From: Subsaxibacter sp. CAU 1640 | GTDB lineage: Bacteria; Bacteroidota; Bacteroidia; Flavobacteriales; Flavobacteriaceae | DNA length: 64,000 nt | Assembly: GCF_023156585.1 (NCBI RefSeq) | Contig: NZ_JALNMI010000005.1 | Span: 372,001-436,000, forward strand | Direction of reading: 5' to 3' | Shown: positions 17,723-25,160 of the stretch, in pieces | Layout of the letters: each line of letters opens with the position of its first letter | Position numbering within the stretch: the first letter of the stretch is position 1 | Notes under the pieces: generated by a model | The model's database searches: none | Seen by the model: the letters and a program-made list of their open reading frames with translations, nothing else | What the model was told of the DNA's origin: nothing | Made by a program: the position numbers and the translations under genes

Positions 17723-18454
17723 TTATTTGGATTTTTTAGACACATCAATGGTGTGATGCACGGTTACTCTTACGATGTTGCGGTTATAAAAATCAACGCC
17801 AGAAGGTCGCTGCTGAAACCAATTGATGTAACCCAACTCCAATCCGAAGTTTTTGATGGGCATATATTGAATGCTTGCGCCATAACGATTTTGGTCGAAG
17901 GTGTTATTGACAATGTTTTCGCCCAGATTGATAAAAATTTCATCAAATGCCCTGAAGGTTAGGCTCGCACTGTGTTTATATTGCAATTCGAGCCTATAAC
18001 GCAGTCGCATATTTCCGTATTCATAATCTTGTCCTTCTTCTTTAAAATAGCGCAACTCATTCCAATAGCGATGGTTCATTGACAGTTTTTCAGACAGCGA
18101 ATGCGTATAGGTGAGCTCAAATTCAGAGCGCAATTCCGGTTGGGTATAATTGACGTTAACCTCTGGGTCTTGAGGCAGCGACTGACGGAAATAGGCAAAA
18201 CCAGCTCCAACGCCGAAGCCATTTTTAAAATTATATCTACCCATGGTGCGTGTTACAAATTGATGCTGGCGCCACGGAAACCAGTAGGTGCGCTCTTCAA
18301 TTTCTTGGGACACCGACCAACTGTCGTTGATTTTCAATTTTAGGGCATAGCGTGTCCAGAGAAGATTTTGATGGTCTACATTTTTTTGTGCGTTCGAGAT
18401 TGTGGTGCCAAGAAGCACCATCATTATGATCATTATTCGTATTTGAACATTCAT
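17723..18454 (-). CDS. DUF2490 outer-membrane-type protein
   Basis: A 243-residue exported protein with a signal peptide (MNVQIRIMIIMMVLLGTTIS then NAQ). Alternating beta-strand patterns rich in Tyr, Trp and Arg follow (RTMGRYNFKNGFGVGAGFAY, SEFELTYTHSLSEKLSMNHR, RLRYRLELQYKHSASLTF). Family DUF2490 is a predicted outer-membrane beta-barrel of unknown role. The ATG at 18454 is the first ATG in frame; an upstream TTG at 18463 is less likely. It is translated just before the phosphate transporter and might help phosphate cross the outer membrane, which is inference from position only. Confidence 0.8.
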   Translation of the reverse strand: MNVQIRIMIIMMVLLGTTISNAQKNVDHQNLLWTRYALKLKINDSWSVSQEIEERTYWFPWRQHQFVTRTMGRYNFKNGFGVGAGFAYFRQSLPQDPEVNVNYTQPELRSEFELTYTHSLSEKLSMNHRYWNELRYFKEEGQDYEYGNMRLRYRLELQYKHSASLTFRAFDEIFINLGENIVNNTFDQNRYGASIQYMPIKNFGLELGYINWFQQRPSGVDFYNRNIVRVTVHHTIDVSKKSK

Positions 18455-18529
18455 AACCACCAATTCTCAACCAAATATAGTAAAACATACTATTCATACC
18501 AATTAAGTATGATATAAAAATAAAAAAAA

Positions 18530-18940
18530 TCACATACGCGCTAAATCCGTGATTGATTTTTCAAGAGTAGGGAGCATATCCGTACGCAATTCCGCAAAAA
18601 GTTTTCGGATCTGGCAGGTTTCTTCGTCTATACATTCATTGCATTTTTCGTAGAAATTTTCAGAAACGCAGGGAATTAGCGCGATTGGGCCATCGACAAT
18701 ACGCACCACATCAGCCACTGTTATGTCGGCTGGTTCCATCAAGAATTTATAGCCGCCTTCCGCACCACGTTCGCTTGTGAGCAGTTTATTTTGGCGCAGT
18801 TCCCTCAAAATATTTTCCAAGAATTTATAGGGAATGCGTTCTTGCTCCGCAATAATTTTAGCCGAAATAGGCGTTGCTTCACGGTTTTGGTGAAGAAAAA
18901 TCAATGTTTTGATGGCGTATTTGGCTCGTTTGGAAAGCAT
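18530..18940 (-). CDS. Rrf2-family transcriptional regulator
   Basis: A 136-residue winged-helix regulator. The start MLSKRAKYAIKTLIFL is typical of Rrf2, and IPYKFLENILRELRQNKLL is the recognition helix with RGAEGGYKF as the wing. A Cys cluster follows (PCVSENFYEKCNECIDEETC, four Cys within 20 residues, about residues 91-110), in the region where IscR- and NsrR-type proteins bind an Fe-S cluster. It is probably redox, iron-sulphur or NO responsive. It is followed by the DUF2490-PiT pair in the same direction, 75 bp on, and is divergent to the radical SAM gene. Either could be its target. Confidence 0.9.
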   Translation of the reverse strand: MLSKRAKYAIKTLIFLHQNREATPISAKIIAEQERIPYKFLENILRELRQNKLLTSERGAEGGYKFLMEPADITVADVVRIVDGPIALIPCVSENFYEKCNECIDEETCQIRKLFAELRTDMLPTLEKSITDLARM

Positions 18941-19205
18941 TTTGATATGTTAGAAAACGAAGGTCGTCATTTTTTTTGAAGCACCAAATTTAGTTCATAG
19001 TATCGAGTTCAATTTCGTTAAAAGTTTATTCTAATTCGTTCAAAAAAAGCTTACAAATTCTGTAATTTAGTGACGGTTATTGAGACCAAAATCTGCTGTT
19101 GCCCCAAACACATTTCTTCTAACCAATCATCAGGGTGTATCAGATAATTAATTAATTGAATTTCAATAGGATTGATGCCTTTTGAAGAAAGGCTCGTGTG
19201 TATAT

Positions 19206-20465
19206 ATGTCGTTTGAACGGATAAAAGAAAAATTGGAAATACTGGCCGATGCAGCCAAATACGATGTCTCTTGCGCATCGAGCGGCAGTACGCGTAAGAA
19301 TACCACGAAAGGGCTTGGGAATTCCACGGGAATGGGCATCTGTCATTCGTATACCGAAGATGGGCGTTGTGTGTCGCTGTTGAAAATCCTGCTCACCAAT
19401 TATTGCATTTTTGATTGTGCCTATTGCGTGACCCGAAAGAGCAACGACATCAAGCGTGCGGCGTTTCAAGTGCAGGAAGTAGTGGATTTGACCATCAATT
19501 TTTACCGTCGGAATTATATAGAAGGTCTGTTTTTGAGTTCGGGTATTTTCAAAAGTCCCGATTATACGATGGAGCGTCTGGTGGCAGTTGCCAAAAAATT
19601 ACGTCTCGAAGAAAATTTTCACGGGTATATCCACTTAAAATCTATTCCAGGTTGTTCGGATGAATTGATGCGCGAGGCTGGGCTATATGCCGACCGTTTG
19701 AGTGTGAATATTGAAATCCCGACGGAAACCGGTTTGAAGTTGTTGGCTCCCGATAAAAAACGGGAAGACTTCATCAAGCCGATGACCAAGGTGAAGAATG
19801 AAATCATTCAATATAAATCCGAAAAAAAACTCATCAAAAGTACGCCGAAGTACGCGCCAGCTGGGCAAAGTTCGCAGATGATTATCGGTGCCAGTGGCGA
19901 GAGCGACCAGCAGATTATGTGGACGGCGAATTACCTGTATGATAAATTTGATTTAAGGCGTGTGTACTATTCCGGTTATATCCCTATCAGTTATGATGAC
20001 CGCCTGCCGCATATCGGGACCGCTGTGCCGATGCTGCGTGAAAACCGCTTGTATCAAACCGATTGGTTGATGCGGTTTTATGGGTTTAAAGTGAATGAGA
20101 TTGTGAATAATGAGCATCCGAATTTGGATTTGGACGTCGACCCGAAATTGGGCTGGGCTCTTCGAAACCTGCAATTATTTCCTGTGGATGTTAATACTGC
20201 CGATAAACTGATGTTGGCGCGTGTACCAGGTTTGGGAATGAAATCTGTACATAAAATTTTGCACGCTAGGCGTTACAGACGTCTGAATTGGGAACATTTG
20301 AAACGATTGGGAGTCGCTTTGAATCGCGCGAAATACTTCTTGGTTTGTGAATCCCGTGATTTTGAACGTCGTGATTTGAGTGCCATTCAGTTGAAGTCAT
20401 TGATCCTCCAAAACAGCACCTCAAAATATCAGCCCTTGTTGAGTCCGCAATTAAGTTTGTTTTGA
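19206..20465 (+). CDS. Radical SAM protein, putative DNA modification/repair (TIGR03916 type)
   Basis: A 419-residue radical SAM enzyme of the family linked to uracil-DNA glycosylase-like proteins. The cluster motif is YCIFDCAYC (CxxxCxxC, about residues 66-74). It is preceded by Cys in DVSCASSGSTRK and GICHSYTEDGRC. A typical TIM-barrel follows with LSSGIFKSPDYTMERL and HLKSIPG. The C-terminal part carries a helix-hairpin-helix DNA-binding unit (DVNTADKLMLARVPGLGMKS, about residue 325 on). I start at the ATG at 19206 (MSFERIKEKL); the upstream in-frame codon at 19182 is TTG. The stop and the next ATG overlap by one base (TGATG). The reaction is unknown. Confidence 0.88.
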   Translation: MSFERIKEKLEILADAAKYDVSCASSGSTRKNTTKGLGNSTGMGICHSYTEDGRCVSLLKILLTNYCIFDCAYCVTRKSNDIKRAAFQVQEVVDLTINFYRRNYIEGLFLSSGIFKSPDYTMERLVAVAKKLRLEENFHGYIHLKSIPGCSDELMREAGLYADRLSVNIEIPTETGLKLLAPDKKREDFIKPMTKVKNEIIQYKSEKKLIKSTPKYAPAGQSSQMIIGASGESDQQIMWTANYLYDKFDLRRVYYSGYIPISYDDRLPHIGTAVPMLRENRLYQTDWLMRFYGFKVNEIVNNEHPNLDLDVDPKLGWALRNLQLFPVDVNTADKLMLARVPGLGMKSVHKILHARRYRRLNWEHLKRLGVALNRAKYFLVCESRDFERRDLSAIQLKSLILQNSTSKYQPLLSPQLSLF

Positions 20466-21244
20466 TGTTGGAAGTAAACGCATTACAGATATTGAGCTAT
20501 GATGGCACCTTTGAAGGGTTTTTGACCTGCGTTTTCCATGTGTATGAACGGCGATTGACGCATGTGGACATTCAGCCAAGTCACGTGGCGATCGATAGTT
20601 TGTTTGATGCGCGAGAGGAGATTATCACCGATTTTGAGAAATCAAAACGCGTTTGGACTGGATTGAAATCGAAGACTTCCAGTAATGGTAGATTGCGACT
20701 GATGTATGCTTTTTTGAGTGAGCAAGCAGGGATTGAAAGGCACCTTTTGGAGTTTATTCGCTATGTGTTTGACAGCAAAAGCATTGTGGATGATGACTAT
20801 TCGCACGAGGCTGTGTTGAAAGTGACACAGGTTGCCAAAAGTGTGGGACGCGAGAAGCATCGGATGGAAGCCTTTGTGCGTTTTCGGTTGACGAAGGACG
20901 ACTTGTATTTTGCCACCATTGAACCCGATTTTAATGTGCTGCCCTTGATTCAAAAGCATTTTAAAAGTAGATATGCCGACCAAAAGTGGTTGATTTATGA
21001 CCTCAAACGTAAGTATGGTATTCACTACGATTTGAAGAATGTAGAGATGGTGACGATGGAATTGCCTGCTGATTTTGACCCAGTAAATACGTCTGAAGAT
21101 TTCTTTGCGGAAGAAGAATTGAAGTTTCAGTTGTTGTGGCAGAATTACTTCAAGAGTACCAATATCGAATCGCGCAAGAATATGAAGCTGCACGTGCGGC
21201 ACGTTCCAAAGCGGTATTGGAAGTATTTGAGTGAGAAACGTTGA
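20465..21244 (+). CDS. DUF4130/TIGR03915 DNA metabolism protein
   Basis: A 259-residue protein of the family that travels with the radical SAM gene upstream. Seen are LSYDGTFEGFLTCVFHVYE at the start (the family's opening motif), the helical middle EQAGIERHLLEFIRYVFD and VLKVTQVAKSVGREKHRMEA, then FVRFRLTKDDLYFATIEPDF and YADQKWLIYDLKRKYGIHYD. In many bacteria this domain is fused to, or followed by, a UdgX-like uracil-DNA glycosylase domain. Here the protein ends after DUF4130 at KRYWKYLSEKR and no glycosylase follows. ATG overlaps the previous stop, so the two are co-translated. Confidence 0.86.
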   Translation: MLEVNALQILSYDGTFEGFLTCVFHVYERRLTHVDIQPSHVAIDSLFDAREEIITDFEKSKRVWTGLKSKTSSNGRLRLMYAFLSEQAGIERHLLEFIRYVFDSKSIVDDDYSHEAVLKVTQVAKSVGREKHRMEAFVRFRLTKDDLYFATIEPDFNVLPLIQKHFKSRYADQKWLIYDLKRKYGIHYDLKNVEMVTMELPADFDPVNTSEDFFAEEELKFQLLWQNYFKSTNIESRKNMKLHVRHVPKRYWKYLSEKR

Positions 21245-21292
21245 CAATTAATAATTAAAAATTAACGATTAATAATTATCGATTGGTGATAT

Positions 21293-21333
21293 ATCACTCA
21301 TTACTAATTGTTCATCACTCATTATTCATTGTT
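21293..21333. repeat. Two-copy 21-bp direct repeat
   Basis: ATCACTCATTACTAATTGTT (21293-21312) recurs at 21314-21333 with two differences. A 12-bp perfect palindrome GTGATATATCAC at 21286-21297 overlaps the first copy. It lies in the 136-bp gap between the DUF4130 gene and the LpxR-type gene. Confidence 0.6.
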
Positions 21334-21380
21334 AATTGAGAATATAAATCCTTGGGCGGTTTATTATCGTAGGTTTCTGT

Positions 21381-22328
21381 ATGAAGTATGGACTGTTTTT
21401 CTTTTTGTTTTTCCCTTCTATTTTATTTGCCCAAAAGATAGACCATTTGGTGTCGTATCGTGACATTTCCAGTGAGCGCTACTTTCGATTCAATTATGAG
21501 AATGATTATTTTGCGGCGACCGATGAAAACTATACACAGGGTTACAATTTTGAATTGGCGCTGCAAGTATTTGAAAAGAATCCTATCAACCATTTGTTTA
21601 TCATTCCGAAGGATACTCATCGTACATATGGACTTGCGATAGAACATATTGGTTATACGCCCAATCATTACGAGCGACCCAACATACAATTTGGTGACCG
21701 TCCGTTTGCGGCTGCCATTATGTTGAAAAGTTTTGTGGTTTCGACCGACACGATTAAAAATTCGCAATGGATTGGTGCGTTGAGTTTGGGGATTATTGGT
21801 CCGGGTGCTTTTGGTGAAGAAATGCAGGTGGGCATTCACAACGCCACTGGAAATAAAGAGCCCCTTGGTTGGCGCCATCAAATCAAAAACGATGTGGTGT
21901 TCAATTATCAATTGGGTTACGAGAAGCAACTGTTACGATGGGATGATTGGTTTTCCTTGCAGGCACAAACTCGGATGCAGTTGGGTACTTTGTTTACCAA
22001 TGCCTCTATCGGTTTTAATACCACCTTGGGGTGGGTTGACTCTCCTTTCTCAAAAGGAACCAGAAGATTTCAACTTTACTTTTATGCGAATCCTATGGCA
22101 AACGTGGTAGGTTATGATGGCACATTGCAAGGAGGATTGTTCAATAAAAGCAGTCCTTATACCATCGCTTCAAGAGATATTGAACGATTGACTGCCCAAC
22201 TCGATTATGGACTCATCCTTAAAACCCGTACGCTTTACTTTGAGTTTTCGAGGAGTTTGATTACAAGAGAAATCAGTACTTTGGGTTCGGCTGGTTGGGG
22301 CGGTGTTAAGTTTGGATTTACCTTTTAA
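21381..22328 (+). CDS. Lipid A deacylase LpxR family protein (DUF2219)
   Basis: A 315-residue predicted outer-membrane beta-barrel. The signal peptide is KYGLFFFLFFPSILFAQ. The LpxR hallmark follows: FRFNYENDYFAATDENYTQGY (Asn, Asp and Thr/Asp of the active site and calcium site, residues 33-53). FGDRPFAAAIMLKS and GIIGPGAFGEEMQVGIH then HNATGNKEPLGWRHQIKND match the strands that supply other conserved residues. It ends with WGGVKFGFTF, a terminal aromatic as in barrel proteins. LpxR removes the 3'-acyloxyacyl group of lipid A in Salmonella; I infer similar remodelling here. Confidence 0.85.
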   Translation: MKYGLFFFLFFPSILFAQKIDHLVSYRDISSERYFRFNYENDYFAATDENYTQGYNFELALQVFEKNPINHLFIIPKDTHRTYGLAIEHIGYTPNHYERPNIQFGDRPFAAAIMLKSFVVSTDTIKNSQWIGALSLGIIGPGAFGEEMQVGIHNATGNKEPLGWRHQIKNDVVFNYQLGYEKQLLRWDDWFSLQAQTRMQLGTLFTNASIGFNTTLGWVDSPFSKGTRRFQLYFYANPMANVVGYDGTLQGGLFNKSSPYTIASRDIERLTAQLDYGLILKTRTLYFEFSRSLITREISTLGSAGWGGVKFGFTF

Positions 22329-22350
22329 AATTTAAAAAGAATAAAATTAA

Positions 22351-22908
22351 TTATTCCCAAGTTATTTCTTCGGAGAATCCGTTTACAATTTCTCCATTAA
22401 CTTTTTCGAAACGTACTTCGAAGCGGTGTGTCATATCAATTTGAGGGCGGGATTCCATCACATAAGAGGTTCCAGTTAAGTAAGCTGGGTCTAATAGATT
22501 AATAAAATCATAATCAGTTGGTGTTAAAGTTCCATTATACTCATATAATCCGTACGCTTTGAATATGTCACTTAAATCTGTACCTGCTGGATGTTCAGAA
22601 TCAAAATCTGAATCACTAAATACGGATACATTAACAATTGGATATTTGAGTCCATCCCTTCCTTTTTCACAAACTGTAGTCGCATTTGCAATGTAATTTA
22701 AATTCGAAAATGAATTGACAGAGGTAGTGTAATATAAATCTTCAATTGATACGTAAAGATTTAAAAACTCACCTTCAGAAACAATATTAAAATCAGGTAG
22801 AAGTGAAATTTCTGAAAAATCAACATAATTCTCATCGGGACAACCGCATGATATTAAGAATCCCTGAATATTAAACACTAGCACAATAAACAAAATTATT
22901 TTTTTCAT
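22351..22908 (-). CDS. Putative lipoprotein, unrecognised
   Basis: A 185-residue exported protein with a lipoprotein signal (KKIILFIVLVFNIQGFLISC, lipobox LISC, Cys about residue 21). The mature part has an early CGCP pair and is otherwise rich in Asp, Tyr and Ser, with a C-terminal MTHRFEVRFEKVNGE segment that looks like a beta strand pair. I do not recognise the family with confidence. It converges with the LpxR-type gene across 22 bp and is not near any operon partner. Confidence 0.7.
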   Translation of the reverse strand: MKKIILFIVLVFNIQGFLISCGCPDENYVDFSEISLLPDFNIVSEGEFLNLYVSIEDLYYTTSVNSFSNLNYIANATTVCEKGRDGLKYPIVNVSVFSDSDFDSEHPAGTDLSDIFKAYGLYEYNGTLTPTDYDFINLLDPAYLTGTSYVMESRPQIDMTHRFEVRFEKVNGEIVNGFSEEITWE

Positions 22909-22960
22909 TCAATGTTTTATTGTCAGATGATAAAACAGTTTAAGGGTTGCGTCAATAATT

Positions 22961-24193
22961 TTATTTTTTCAAATTACGAACCCGTTGCAACAAGGTTGGA
23001 TGTGAATAATGTACCCACACATAAGCAGGATGTGGTGTGAGGTTGCTTAAGCTGTTTTTAGATAATTTTTTTAATGATGTGATTAGCGGTTGGGCAGCAT
23101 AAGTGCCTTTAGCATAATCATCTGCTTGGTATTCAAATTTTCTTGAGAAATGATTCATAATGAAACCCGTCACTTCCGAAATAGGCGAGTAGAGGAGTCC
23201 AAAGGCAATCAATCCGACGTGAAAACTTGGGATGTCGACGCCAAGCGCTTGCGACAATAAGGGATTTGAAATGAAAATCGATAGAATGTAAAGTGTCAAT
23301 CCTGTGAGTAGGATCGAGGCAATCAAGTTAAAGATGATGTGCTTCTTTTTGTAATGACCCGCTTCGTGCGCCAAAACTGCTACAATTTCCTCTTCGTCCA
23401 AATCATTTACCAGAGTGTCATAGAGGGTTACGCGCTTTTCAATTCCAAACCCAGAAAAATAGGCATTCGCTTTTGTGCTTCTTTTAGAGCCATCAATCAC
23501 AAAAATCTTGTCCAATTGAAATCCCACCGACTGTGCATACTCCGAAATTTTATCTCTTAAACTGCCCTCTTCGAGAGGTTTTTGCTTGTTGAAAATTGGC
23601 ACAATCAATTTGGCATAAAACATATTCATAAACACTGTGAAGACGGTTACCAATCCCCAAGCGTAGAGCCAAAACTGGTTTCCAGTAAGGTTATAGAACC
23701 AGATAATCAATGCCAAAATGCCGCCACCTACAATGGCCATCATCAGCAAGCCTTTCAATTTGTCGAGCCAAAAGGTTTTTTTGGTGGTTTTGTTAAATCC
23801 GAAGCGTTCCTCAATGACAAAGGTTTTGTAATAAGAAAAGGGTGTCGAAATGATATCGCTTCCGAGCATAATAATTCCAAAGAATATCAAAGCAATCACA
23901 ATGGAATTGTCGCTAAAACTTCGAGCGATATTGTCCACAAACTCAAAGCCGTCAAATATTAAAAACCCAAGCGTCAAGGCAATTGAAAATGTTGAGGTCA
24001 ATAATCCGAATTTGTAATTTGTTGCTTTATAGGCCTGTGATTTTTTGTATTCATCTTCATCATAAACATCCTGCAATTCACCAGGAATTGGGTCATTGTA
24101 ACGTTTCGCATTAAGAGCATCTAGGATTTTGTCCACTACGAAATTTAGGATGATTATTGCGATTATGATATAAAAAAGGACAGTTGAATTCAT
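22961..24193 (-). CDS. M48 family metallopeptidase (Ste24-like)
   Basis: A 410-residue membrane zinc protease related to Ste24/HtpX. The active-site motif AVLAHEAGHYKKKH (HExxH) lies near residue 278. The third ligand Glu lies in KFEYQADDYAKGT, and TPHPAYVWVHYSHPTLLQR is the typical Ste24 C-terminal motif. Several membrane segments occupy residues 1-200 and 290-345. In eukaryotes Ste24 cuts prenylated proteins. Bacterial members are thought to process membrane proteins. The RNA methyltransferase gene ends 9 bp upstream on the same strand. Confidence 0.93.
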   Translation of the reverse strand: MNSTVLFYIIIAIIILNFVVDKILDALNAKRYNDPIPGELQDVYDEDEYKKSQAYKATNYKFGLLTSTFSIALTLGFLIFDGFEFVDNIARSFSDNSIVIALIFFGIIMLGSDIISTPFSYYKTFVIEERFGFNKTTKKTFWLDKLKGLLMMAIVGGGILALIIWFYNLTGNQFWLYAWGLVTVFTVFMNMFYAKLIVPIFNKQKPLEEGSLRDKISEYAQSVGFQLDKIFVIDGSKRSTKANAYFSGFGIEKRVTLYDTLVNDLDEEEIVAVLAHEAGHYKKKHIIFNLIASILLTGLTLYILSIFISNPLLSQALGVDIPSFHVGLIAFGLLYSPISEVTGFIMNHFSRKFEYQADDYAKGTYAAQPLITSLKKLSKNSLSNLTPHPAYVWVHYSHPTLLQRVRNLKK

Positions 24194-24202
24194 CTTTAAT
24201 TA

Positions 24203-24994
24203 TTAGTTGATTCGTCTTTGGCGAACGGCTTCAAAAATAAGAATTCCCGCAGCGACTGACACATTCATACTATCAATTTCACCTTGCATTGGGATGATGA
24301 TGTTTTGGGTGGAATGTTTTAGCCATTCGTCGCTTAAACCTGTAGCTTCCGTTCCCACAACGATAGCCGACGGTTTGTTGTAATCTTGCGTGTGGTATTC
24401 CTGTGATGCCTGTAAGGCTGCACAATAGATGTTGATGTTGTTTTTCTTTAAAAATGAGATGATTTCGGAGGTGGAGCCCGTTGCAATTTGATTGGTAAAT
24501 ACACAGCCCACGCTGCTTCGGATGATGTTTGGATTGTACAAATCTGTTTTTGGGTTGGCAATGATGACCGCATCGACGTTGGCAGCATCCGCAGTGCGCA
24601 ACAAGGCGCCAATGTTGCCAGGTTTTTCGGGTGCTTCTGCCACCAAAATCAACGGATTTTTATATTTGAAAGAGATGTCCTCTAACTGATGTGATTTGCT
24701 TTGAGCCACCGCTAGAATCCCTTCAGTGGTATCGCGATGTGCCAGTTTTTGATATACCTCTTTGGAGATTTGAATGACTTCATCAGCATTCAAATTCTCA
24801 AGTTGTGATGCAGAAAATAATTCAGGAAAATATAAGATGGTCTCAATGTTGTAACCACCTTTAAGTGCCAATTGCAACTCTCGATGTCCTTCAATCAAGA
24901 AGCGTCCTGATTTCTTTCTGTCTCGGGATTTTTCCTTTAGTTGAAACAATTCCTTAATGAAGGCGTTTTGAACACTCGTAATTTCCTTATTCAC
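24203..24994 (-). CDS. TrmH/SpoU-family RNA methyltransferase
   Basis: A 263-residue SPOUT methyltransferase that uses SAM to methylate ribose 2'-O in rRNA or tRNA. The N-terminal substrate-binding domain contains SRDRKKSGRFLIEGHREL, typical of the RlmB/TsnR group. The three SPOUT motifs are present: EKPGNIGALLRTADAANVDA (motif 1), LILVAEAPE, then VVGTEATGLSDEW (motif 2) and IPMQGEIDSMNVSVAAGI (motif 3, the knot). The exact target is not deducible. It is the first gene of a pair with the M48 protease. Confidence 0.92.
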   Translation of the reverse strand: MNKEITSVQNAFIKELFQLKEKSRDRKKSGRFLIEGHRELQLALKGGYNIETILYFPELFSASQLENLNADEVIQISKEVYQKLAHRDTTEGILAVAQSKSHQLEDISFKYKNPLILVAEAPEKPGNIGALLRTADAANVDAVIIANPKTDLYNPNIIRSSVGCVFTNQIATGSTSEIISFLKKNNINIYCAALQASQEYHTQDYNKPSAIVVGTEATGLSDEWLKHSTQNIIIPMQGEIDSMNVSVAAGILIFEAVRQRRIN

Positions 24995-25160
24995 TTATTT
25001 GTTCTATTTTGTGGGCTTAAAAGTACTGTTTTGTCATATAACCATCAATTTGTTTTGTAAAATCAACTATTGATGGTAGGAAATTCCTTAACAAAACTGT
25101 TACCTTACTAAAGGGTTTGCTTAAAATTAAACCCAATCACACATTCAAAATATCAATCAA

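Noticed and set aside
20642-21247. 201-residue frame on the - strand inside the DUF4130 gene
   Set aside because: It is the antisense of a gene with clear family motifs and coupled start. It has no recognisable domain.
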